Positions 55,663 through 64,000 of a stretch of 64,000 nucleotides of DNA are shown here, piece after piece (within the stretch, counting starts at the first letter, position 1; each line of letters opens with the position of its first letter). The DNA comes from Limnephilus marmoratus (Eukaryota; Arthropoda; Insecta; Trichoptera; Limnephilidae): the NCBI GenBank assembly GCA_917880885.1, contig OU862917.1, positions 28,384,104 through 28,448,103 on the forward strand, read 5' to 3'. The notes beneath the pieces were generated by a model that saw only the letters and a list, made by a program, of their open reading frames with translations, made no database searches and was not told where the DNA came from. A program made the translations under genes and the position numbers.

Positions 55663-55779
55663 GTAAATGTATTATTGTTTGTGCTGATGAAACTAACAAT
55701 CACGTTTTCTTTGTTACAGGTAAGCAAAATTTTTATTCAAATTGAAGGCAACGTTTCTTCAGAAATCAACTACTTAAAG
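55663..55779 (+). CDS. Possible exon with tandem acceptors
   Basis: Two strong acceptors in the same frame (TTTATTTCAG before 55663 and TTCTTTGTTACAG before 55720) lead to a shared donor AAG|GTAAGC after 55779. The frame is open throughout: VNVLLFVLMKLTITFSLLQ, then VSKIFIQIEGNVSSEINYLK. The longer form contains an ATG at 55687 followed by a hydrophobic stretch. Phase 0 at both ends. Sequon NVS present. No family recognised. Confidence 0.35.
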
Positions 55780-55879
55780 GTAAGCCAACCAAACTACGCT
55801 TCTCGTCAGATTTATTGAGAAAGAACAATAATTTTCCTAACGTTGTCACGGTTAACTAACGAATTCTTCACAATTCAAG

Positions 55880-56095
55880 ATAAAAAAGTTTAAGATTGGT
55901 TGTTTCAAAATTTTTTTACAATTTATCAAAATTTTGAAGTTTATTTTCACGTTCTGTGAAAGTTCTATTAAAATTCTGTGATTATATCAGTTTTATGAAG
56001 CAACTGTCCTGTAATAATAAAATAACAGAACGTGAAAATTAATCTTAAAAATTTGATCAATCGTTAAATATTATTGAAACAACTCGTCCTTTAGT
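55880..56095. mobile_element. Hairpin MITE, second clear copy
   Basis: GGTTGTTTCAAAATTTTTTT, TTTTCACGTTCTGTGAAAG and, inverted, AACAGAACGTGAAAATTAA, TTGAAACAACTCGTCC; same family as 42851-43071. Confidence 0.65.
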
Positions 56096-57555
56096 ATCGG
56101 CAAAAATATTAGATACGAATATATTATACACCGTATATTATAATGTATCACGCAGCATTGATAAATGAGTCCTATAATTTCAAAACCCATTAGATCCACC
56201 GAATGATCTGAGTATGACATCTTGTTCACATTTTTGCAAGGAACAAGACTAACCTTAAATTGAGTTTTAAATCTCCCTTATCATGAGCAAAAAACATGTT
56301 AAAACTGCGAGTGAGAAACAAAACCCTCTATATCATTTAAGAAGTTACTATCAAAACCCGATATATCGGAATTCAACCAATCACGAGCAGTTATTTTACC
56401 AAGATGGCGGGTGTAGAAACACGCCCCTCAGGTCAGTTGAGTTTCAAAAGCCTCTATATTCCATACACATCACGAAGTGAGTATCAAAATCCGCTATATC
56501 CATTTTATTTATCAAAATTACTTAAATATTTCTAGACATACATTGAAAAATGAACACTTTTCGATTGTATATTACTCCAATTCATTATAAATAAAAAAAT
56601 GCAATTTTTTATTTACGCTAGAGATGTGACAGTTTTTTGCGGTTTTCTACGAATCAGTAATAGTTGACATAGCGGATTTAGAAATTGAACGACTCAAATA
56701 TTTTATCTTAGCTTGTTGTTAAAAAAGTAAGTAGGTACTTAGAAAATTTATCCCGACATCGACATTATTATATCATCAAGTTTAATTTTGTTCGGTTTCT
56801 CCCACCTAATAATTTCGACTTTTTGCACCTAAATACGTCACGATAACATGAGCACAAAATTATATTCTCATTATTAAGTTCATAAGTAGACGAATATTAG
56901 GTATCCACCCACTTAATAAATACATTAAAAAAACGATAACGAAAAGTACTTGTTTGATCTTTTTCTTGTAATTTATATAAATGAAAACATACTTTGTGCC
57001 ATTAGTAAAATGTTACCTTGTATTAATTAATCTATTTGTTCTCTGAAATAAAGTACAGGCGATTCTAATTGGCTTCCATTCTGAAGTCTGTCCAATTAAT
57101 AATATAAAGGTTACATTAAAGACCCAGTTTTTTCTACTAACCGTAATTAAATGAGCAATTATTTCGGATCAGTTTAAACACAATTAAATTCTGATGTCTA
57201 ATTACCGGCCCGAAATTACCCCGGAGTACCACGGTACTTGCTTTGGAGAAGTACGTAATTAGGCAAAGGGGAACTGCTCCTAATGTATTAACAAACACTG
57301 GAGATTCCAAGGGTGTGGATTATACTATGTGATACGGAATCATCTTAACGTGGTATGCACGTGTTGACACGTGAAAGCATTTAGTAGATTGCTTGCAATG
57401 GAGCACTTCTGAGGAGTACTCTTGTGGAATGAGGCTTTGGGTATGAACGTACCTCGCCTTAACGTGGCTTTATTCAGTAGACCAACGGGCGAACTTTAAG
57501 TGAAATGAAAATTGAGAATAAGAACTGTGACATTAGTATAAGAATATCACATTAA
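56096..57555. other. No feature assigned
   Basis: 56310-56520 has several CCCGATATATCGG/CGCTATATCC-like words. 57180-57290 is a slightly GC-richer block of unknown nature. Nothing else was recognised. Confidence 0.35.
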
Positions 57556-57964
57556 ATGGCCTCTGTGGTCGAGGAGCAAGACTCTCGACTAGTAATCCGG
57601 AGGTGGTGGGTTCAAATTCCGGTATGCTTAAGTAAATTTTATTTATTTATTTTTTATTGTTTCACAATTGATTCAACAACAATAATATACAGAAAGTGTT
57701 TTTTCGACACGTTCTAGAGAAGATTCTCTCGGTATTGCCCTTGTGTAAGTGAAACGTGTCTTGAAATGGCTTTAGCCGTGTTTTGTTACCAGATATGAAT
57801 AACCATTTGAATAATCCTCACCTTCCTTCACCTTTCCTTCGCCTCCCCACTATCTTTAATCTCACAACTTACCTCAATTATTAGATATGCTATATGTAGT
57901 CTCACTCTTTCCAGATGATTGGACGCAGTTTGGATTCTTTTGCGGTATTCATATTTAAAAAAAA
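57556..57964 (+). mobile_element. tRNA-derived SINE, diverged copy
   Basis: Head GGCCTCTGTGGTCGAGGAG with B box GGTTCAAATTCC, body GAGAAGATTCTCTCGGTATT and TGGCTTTAGCCGTGTTTTGT, end TTTTGCGGTATTCAT plus A run. Confidence 0.85.
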
Positions 57965-59363
57965 CCATTCTAAATTGTTTGTTTGGGTAGAAAAGATCAA
58001 GGTTTCGATATTAATTGTTTCCAGTTTTCAAATATATAAATCTTTCAAAATCGAAAATTTAGCTCTTCTGCGCTAACTTACATTTTTTTCTACCAAATAC
58101 CTTATTGCATATCTTAACAATTCCCGGCTACCTCCGAGAGCCAACTTAAAATAAATAACACAAAGATTTTTGATTATAAGTTTAGGTGTTTAGCGAATGT
58201 GAAATTAAAAAGACGGAGATCGATAGAATAATGCGTTCATGTAAGGATAAAGACCAGCGTTTTTAATTTCTTTGTGATGTACATCTTAGGTCTTCAAATT
58301 TTTACAAGAATTAACCGTTAAAGACAAATATACATCACGACATTGGAGATATTTATTAGTTCGTGGTAAAAGTATTATACTTAATATACCCAGATTGGAT
58401 TGAATTGTCTTTCGGAAAAAGAAAATAACGTCGAATAATTCGCGCAATACTGTTGAAAACAAAGTATTTTTATTTACTGGGAGATTTCAATTTCGAACGG
58501 CAAACATTTTTATAGCTGTACAAATGTACTAGACACGACTTTGGTTTTCATTTTTATGCTACATAACTACGGCCTGTAGGCCCTAACCCAATTTCACCAT
58601 AATATACGACTATCTACTGCTCTCACGACAGCTGAATAATAAAATATCATTTATATATTAATTTAATCGTTATTTACATTGTCTTTTGAAAAAACCTCTT
58701 AGGTTGTCACATTTCACTTCACAAAATACATCAAACTCTCGCACGCTCTGCCTGTCTGAAATGCGTGCTGTTATCGTTGCTGTCAACAAGAGAGGCAAAG
58801 TAAATATTGTTTCTGGCAGCAGAACGTCAGTTTGAGATGATGAATCGACGTTGTGTCATTCTCTTTGAAGGCTTTCGAACACTTAATTCATCACATGAAA
58901 GACGATTAAACAGAGAAGAATAATTATTATTGTAGGTACTCCGATATCTTGCCAGTGTTATTTCTAATTACACATTGTACCAGTAACTTAGCTCCTAAGA
59001 GGTAATTAATTTAAAATAGAGTAGCTGCCATAAACATAATAGGATATAAGTAACTACCAGTTTTGTTTAGCAATAATAAGGTGGTTGTGTGTTTTTGTTT
59101 TCCTCATTCTTACGTCAACGTTTAGAAAACTCATACAATGTACAACATCAAAGCAGTTGCTTGTTGTGTATAGATGTAAATGTTGATTAAGGTGCCGGTA
59201 ATACCGTGTCATCGCCAATTCTCGTAATGAAGTGATATACCGGTCGCATCTTGGCAATTCCTTTCAAAAGTGTGTAGACCTTATATAAGTAGGTTTAGAC
59301 AAGACCTTTACGTGAAAAATAACTGTTTTCGTAAAAAGAAAAGATCGGTATTCGCTCTGAGTA
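57965..59363. other. No feature assigned
   Basis: AT-rich. A GC-richer patch near 58735-58860 contains a 24-codon frame starting MRAVIVAVNKRGKVNIVSGS without support. Confidence 0.3.
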
Positions 59364-59712
59364 TTGAACTTAAGTCTTGCTATTTTGTCTTTCAAAATTT
59401 GGAACAATTTCATCAATAGCCCATTTCTCTTGGGATGCTATGATTTATATGTACACAGCCGAAGTCGACATCATGACTTATTTAAAATACCGAACGGCAG
59501 AACAGACGTCTTGGCAAAGCATAGCATGACGAGGGGAGTGGTGCTGTTAAATGAAATTGCAAACCATTTGGATATAAGTGAAGATTTATATGCCTTAAAA
59601 ACATCATTGAAGAGTCACTTGCCTAAATGCTGATAGGGTAACTAAATTGTGCTGTAATTGGAATTATTCTGTTGGACAATAATAATAAAAAATAATAAAT
59701 AAAATAAAATAA
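59364..59712 (+). pseudogene. Non-LTR RT extreme C-terminus with A-rich tail
   Basis: The frame gives DLYVHSRSRHHDLFKIPNGR, TDVLAKHSMTRGVVLLNEIA and LDISEDLYALKTSLKSHL before a stop: the last part of a Jockey-like RT protein. AATAATAATAAAAAATAATA follows. A severely 5'-truncated insertion. Confidence 0.75.
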
Positions 59713-59734
59713 ACTCTATCCGTCCAACAACTAG

Positions 59735-60080
59735 CCGAGCGTCCTACCCACCTGGCTATTAACAACTTTCATATAAAATATTATTGTTTATTATTATTGT
59801 TACGAATACACAAGAGAAAAAAAACTACCCAGGGCCAGCGGGAAATGTAGAAAGAGGAGAAGAAATGGATTTTTTGTATCTTATCTACCCAGCTAACCCA
59901 GCTTTGCATGTCTGGTGCCATTAAAAACATACTTTTCAATTCTGAATGGTGGTTTCCCACCGGGCGTTTCAAAAGGTAACTACCGAATGGAGCGCAAATA
60001 TTTCGCATTTACAGACGATAAATTTTTATTTGAATTTCGTTAGTTTTTGAACCCGCGACCTTTGGGCAGAACCGCAGAGG
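59735..60080 (-). mobile_element. Degenerate SINE pieces
   Basis: 59735-59757 reversed holds an A-box-like TAGCCAGGTGGGTAGGAC. 59935-60080 reversed matches the SINE body (AATTCTGAATGGTGGTTTCC) and a head with GGTCGCGGGTTCAAAAAC. Confidence 0.5.
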
Positions 60081-60092
60081 TCGCGTTGAATA

Positions 60093-60359
60093 TTAGCCCG
60101 TCGCGTCGTGTCTATTAATGCAAACCGGCTGGTTATAAATTTCAATCACCTCTGTAATTAAGCGGGTTATTCGATGGGCTTCGAGCCTTCCCAGTATTTT
60201 AGGTTCAAGTTCAAAGAAACGGACGGAATCTGAGAATTTCCCAGCTCTCGCGGATTCTTGGTACCCTAGCTCTGAAGGGTATTTCGGAGAAGCGACTGAC
60301 GTAACCCACATTTCAGGAATTCCTAGATTGCCTGTACGCAAAACTCTATCCGTATTCAT
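60093..60359 (-). pseudogene. Penelope-like element C-terminal remnant
   Basis: The minus frame ends LEPKILGRLEAHRITRLITE, VIEIYNQPVCINRHDATG, parallel to the remnant at 47108-47377 (ITEAIEI, NP, INRD). Its DNA is also recognisably similar (TTTCAATCACCTCTGTAATT versus TTTCAATTGCCTCCGTAATC). Confidence 0.65.
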
Positions 60360-60514
60360 TCGTGAATAAACCGAATATTAATTCAGTTGACTTTGGAGGC
60401 GTTACATTGTCTCAAACTTTTAAATCAACGTTTTGTACAGCTTTGATGTGTTCATTACTACCATGTGCATAAGTATGATCTAATTTACTTATAAATGCGG
60501 CGTAAATATTGAAC

Positions 60515-60775
60515 AGGGCGTAAGGCCAGTTTAACTATACTATACCAACGCTGGACCGGTACGTAGAAATCTAACACGTAAAGCCGTGTGCTCTTCTGCC
60601 AGCAACCGTTGCAGACAGTAAAAATATCAGTGAGTACCCAAGCAATGTTCGCATCGTTGTGCGGCAGAGCGCCCTTTGATTCGTAGCATAAACTGACAGC
60701 CTAGCCGCCCGGCGCGTCGCGTCGGTTGACGGCAGGCTCGCGAGCCACGTACATACTACGGGCCTTACTGATTAA
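60515..60775. mobile_element. Possible GC-rich MITE
   Basis: A GC-rich block with many CG dinucleotides between GTAAGGCC (60520) and the inverse GGCCTTAC (60763). Only this 8-bp inverted end is clear. Confidence 0.3.
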
Positions 60776-61420
60776 TGTGTTTTAAATTTTAGCCATTAAT
60801 GTATGGTAAAAGGTTGTTTATAATTTTTGTAAAATTTAAAGCAGGTCAAATAATAACCAACAAAGTCTAATGGATAATCTGTATTTTTATTTGAAACATT
60901 ACGAAATATATTTTTGAATTGGTTAAAAAAACATTCGATCGGCCCATATTCTATGAAACCTAAATCCGAACTTAAAGGTCTACATTATTTCTTTTCGCCA
61001 AGTTATAATACGATTTATTTAAAACATTTTAGTAATGTAAAAAAATAAAGCTTTAAACCCTGCATTCCGAATTTCTGTCGGTACATTCCATTGAATAATT
61101 TAAGTTAAAGGTTGAATAATTTAAGTTAAGGTTCGTAAAAAGGGTTATTTTTTTTAGAAAATCTCAATTTATTAGCCTTTATTATTTGAAAGAGTAATCA
61201 TCTTAAATTCCGTCGTTTAGAAAAAATCGCAAAGTGTGCTCCGAGATAAAAAAAAAACTTTCTGTCTTATGAATATGAAAAAAACAGTGTTTCTTTAAAT
61301 GCTACTTAAGACATTTGTCGAGAGATATCTGCTCTATTTAAGATGTGTAGTATTTTAATAGATATTTTCACAACGGTAGTTTACGCCTATCAAATACATA
61401 TGTTTTTTTTTTTTTAATAT
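60776..61420. other. Nothing recognised
   Basis: AT-rich. Confidence 0.4.
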
Positions 61421-61640
61421 TAGCGCCCTCTCTATTACATCGTATTTGCAAAATATCTCCCTTTCAAATCACCTTCAGCAACCTTCCTCTTCTTTTCGAA
61501 CGCTTACTAAGGAGTCTGAAAAGAATCATATTATAACCATTCTCGACACCATGATCTCAATGGTTCCTTCCACACGAAGCTCTCAAAACGCGCTGAGCCA
61601 CTCTCGAAGAGCAAAAGGGCAAAATAAAGTGTACGGGTCT
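61421..61640 (+). CDS. Doubtful open segment
   Basis: After a long T run and ATATTAG the frame stays open for more than 200 nt (SNHLQQPSSSFRTLTKESEK, IITILDTMISMVPSTRSS). No good donor and no family resemblance; it may be an exon or a repeat. Confidence 0.2.
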
Positions 61641-62042
61641 TCCAATAAATTTGAAAATAATAAATACTTAATTTTTTTTACTTATTCGATAGTTTTAATA
61701 GTTCTGTCAAGATATTGAGGTTGAGATTCAAGTTCTTAGAAGATAAAATTTCAATGTATTTTCCAAATAGTTTGGATTTTAAATCCACAGTCTAGAGATG
61801 TAATATGGGAGAAAGAAATAGCTCGCATCGAAAGAAACATTATCATGTTAACTTTAATTTTAGACTTACGGAATTCAATACTTCGTTTATGTGAAAGCAC
61901 TATGAAATCATACATTATTTTTACATCGATGTACGATACAGAACATAAGAAAGTCTTAACATTTTCAGTAAATATAATGTTCTTAAGGCTGTCATACCAG
62001 CAAATCATAATTTCGATTCCGACTGCACCGCTCACACATCAG
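61641..62042. other. Nothing recognised
   Basis: AT-rich; would be intron just before the exon at 62043. Confidence 0.35.
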
Positions 62043-62178
62043 CCGTTGCAAGCGGACGTTTTTGGAACTAGATTTCGTTCCGCTAGAAGCCGGGTTTCAC
62101 GTACCTATAGTTCACGCGAAGCTGGACCTACAGTATGGTTCAGATAAAGATGTTGAATTCTCGCTTCCAGAATTTTAA
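62043..62178 (+). CDS. Probable terminal exon of an unidentified gene
   Basis: After the acceptor CTCACACATCAG one base completes a codon, then RCKRTFLELDFVPLEAGFHV, PIVHAKLDLQYGSDKDVEFS and LPEF to a TAA. Composition, hydrophobic periodicity and GC content stand out from the AT-rich surroundings and look like a beta-sandwich end of a conserved protein. I do not recognise the family. Upstream candidate exons on this strand are at 50186 and 55663, but phases do not link them directly, so exons are missing. No clear AATAAA downstream. Confidence 0.5.
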
Positions 62179-62329
62179 TAAGTAGTAGTTATTTGTAATT
62201 TGTGTATTGAAGTGCGTAGACATAAATAGATACATAAACACAGTAGGTATAAAGTAGATACCTACACAAAAAAACAATTTGTTATATTTTTTTAATATTT
62301 TGGTTTTTGTTTTTTCATTTTATTTTACG

Positions 62330-62548
62330 GCCATTAGAGTGGAAGAATTGAAACGTTACTTGAAATGGCTTTAGCCGTGTTTAGTGACCAGATCTGAAAA
62401 GTCAGGTACTTCCCCACCTCCATCTTCCCTAACTCCTTCCCCTCCCCCACTACCTTCAGCCTCACAACATACCCCAATTGGGGGTGATAGTCCCACTGGC
62501 TCCAGACGGGAGCAGTTGGGACTCTTGTGCGGTATTCATGAAAAAAAG
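62330..62548 (+). mobile_element. SINE, 5'-truncated copy
   Basis: Starts GAGTGGAAGAATTGAAACG, with the segment between GGAAGA and GAATTGAAAC missing relative to other copies; ends CTTGTGCGGTATTCATGAAA. Confidence 0.8.
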
Positions 62549-62632
62549 AGTACCTAATATTCAGTTGGATTGTAAAAAATATCTCATTTTGAAATATTTA
62601 TTCGTGTGCATAATTTTTAATTTTATATTTAT

Positions 62633-63010
62633 GTGAATACCGCACAAGAGACCCAAATGCTCCCGTCTGGAGCCAGTGAGACTATGACATGACTATGGGG
62701 TATAGTATGAGGCAGAAGGTGGTGGGGAAGGGCAGGAGATGGGGAAGAGGAAGCGAAGAATTACTTGGCTATTCAGATCTGGTCACCAAACACGGCCAAA
62801 GTAATTTTTAGCAACGTTTCAATTCTGAATGGTGGTCTTACACCAGGGCGATACTAAAGTATCTTCCACTCTGGAACGTGACGCAAATATATTATTTTTA
62901 TATGAAATAACCCAAATTAGTCAAACAAAATTTATTTGCCCACGCCGGGATTCGATCCCACGACCTTCGGATTGCGAGTCAAGAGCCTTACCTCTTGACC
63001 ACGCCGGCCG
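62633..63010 (-). mobile_element. SINE, full copy
   Basis: Reversed end GAATACCGCACAAGAGACCC through the body to head ACGCCGGGATTCGATCCC...ACGCCGGCCG. Tail-to-tail with the copy at 62330. Confidence 0.88.
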
Positions 63011-63028
63011 TCAATAAATAGTATCAGT

Positions 63029-63626
63029 AATTTGGAAGGCGGGTATGGGTACCGCCGTCCCGGGAACCATGTATTGGATTATCAACACCGTACGGGTAGC
63101 CCGGGTTCATGGGGCGAGGTTTGTCAGGATCTCGGCGGCGGTGGAATCTGCCCCACCAACTACGTAGAAGGCCGGATCGGGAGAGACCTTTTTTTACAAT
63201 CGCTCGACACATTGCCTATCTCTTCTTTGGGGATGCTGTGTGAAGGTTCGTTTCAGGGAAAGGGAGGAGAGGATCTTCTGAGAAGGAAAGGGTATTAGGG
63301 GTGGGTAGAAATGTGGGGGTCAGCGTGTCCAGGAGAGCGGATGTATGAATCCATCCCTCCCACTGCGGTGCAAAGCGATGTTCCGAGAGAGTAAGGCTGG
63401 AGAAGTCAAAGGGACTCCCTCAACCACTTTCTCTAGATCCAACCTGCCATGCAGCTGGTGCGCAGACGCATCCGCCGCCAAGACCTGAAAAAACCTCACC
63501 CCATGAACCCAGGCACCCCTGCTAGTCACCAAACGTTGCGAACCACTAAGGATGACCTACGGCAGACGTGTTGGTTATCAAAAAAATGGTTCCCGGGGCG
63601 GTGGTACCCATACCCGATTCTCATGT
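63029..63626. mobile_element. Fold-back pair of LINE derivatives
   Basis: 63029-63195 is plus-strand LINE 5' UTR (TTTGGAAGGCGGGTATGGG start). From about 63215 to 63626 a minus-strand derivative follows (tail, fixed junction, 5' UTR), ending GGTGGTACCCATACCCGA. The two 5' ends therefore face outward as inverted repeats of about 40 bp or more. Confidence 0.75.
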
Positions 63627-63659
63627 TTGTTATTTTTGTAATACGAAAAATGGATATAA

Positions 63660-63760
63660 AAAAGCCTACCCCCCATCCCTCTCAACCCCCTCCCCCTCTC
63701 ACCCCACAACCTCTAACCACCCTCCACCCCCCCGCCTCTTTTACCCCCCCCCCCCCCTTA
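63660..63760. repeat. C-rich low-complexity tract
   Basis: About 100 nt of C/T/A with no G, ending in a run of about 14 C. It mirrors on the other strand the G-rich tracts of the Helitrons. Confidence 0.8.
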
Positions 63761-64000
63761 TATAAAAATCAATTGCTGTTTGTTAGTTTCACTAAAACTC
63801 GAGAACGGCTGGGCCGATTTAGCTGATTTTGGTTTTGAAATGTTTGTCGTAGTCCAGGAAAGGTTTAAACGTTGAGAAAATATGGAAAAGTTGCGAGGAA
63901 GATAGTAAAATCAACAATTTAATTCTCCCATATAAACTGTTCTACATACTTTCCTGTGAATTGCTAACCGTTCATCCGATTGCGATGAAACTTTGGTGAG
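63757..64000 (+). mobile_element. Helitron-type repeat, cut by window end
   Basis: Begins TTATATAAAAATCAATTGCT, has AACTCGAGAACGGCTGGGCC and ends in the array-type unit AACCGTTCATCCGATTGCGA seen at 28-31 kb. Only the left part is in the window. Confidence 0.55.

Overview
This is a eukaryotic, almost certainly insect, nuclear window. It is AT-rich, has no bacterial-style operons, and contains split exons with GT-AG borders, tRNA-derived SINEs, several non-LTR retrotransposon lineages, Penelope-like remnants, Helitrons with A|TC...CTAG|T ends, hAT and hairpin MITEs, and a gypsy-type LTR element. Hemiptera or Lepidoptera seem most likely from the repeat types; the sequence alone does not settle the order.

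Host genes. The left 20 kb (1513-20354, minus strand) holds seven exons of one large host gene. Five of its six junctions agree in reading phase; the 20251/18832 junction does not, so at least one exon there was not found. The gene runs off the left edge. Its introns are loaded with transposons: a 5 kb LTR element in the 6.6 kb intron, and a Helitron, an RT remnant and SINEs in the 7.4 kb intron. The product looks extracellular, with beta-propeller-like repeats, two N-glycosylation sequons and a repeated Asn-Gly-containing module. A link to the insect Nasrat/closca/TSPEAR-like group is suggested but not proven. On the right, isolated exon-like segments (50186-50257, 55663-55779 and a probable last exon 62043-62178 on plus; 51479-51594 on minus) suggest one or two more genes with long introns.

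Layout. 1-20.4 kb: host gene with intronic transposons. 20.5-31.5 kb: Helitron-type satellite arrays (units of about 155, 130 and 148 bp, the last with a higher-order repeat), interspersed with non-autonomous copies of a LINE. 32-35 kb: RT remnant, candidate solo LTR and Helitron 3' ends. 35.5-39.1 kb: a full-length LINE with one intact endonuclease-RT ORF and a poly-A tail. 39-49 kb: SINEs, a hammerhead-bearing palindrome, a 1.7 kb hAT element with perfect 8-bp target duplication and nested elements, a complete short Helitron, Penelope-like remnants and retroposon tails. 49-64 kb: minisatellite, Helitron-like element with a heat-shock-element-like array, Penelope remnant with a second hammerhead, MITEs, SINEs and a fold-back LINE derivative.

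Most interesting signals: (i) GAA/TTC pentamers kept in strict 5-bp register over at least 68 bp inside a Helitron-like 3' region (51933-52000), plus a perfect GAAnnTTCnnGAA; (ii) four hammerhead-ribozyme cores with covarying stem I and minimal stem III, one lying sense-downstream of a Penelope-like GIY-YIG remnant; (iii) a non-autonomous family made by one fixed internal deletion of the resident LINE; (iv) a shared outer-stem/inner-hairpin architecture at the 3' ends of otherwise dissimilar retroposons.
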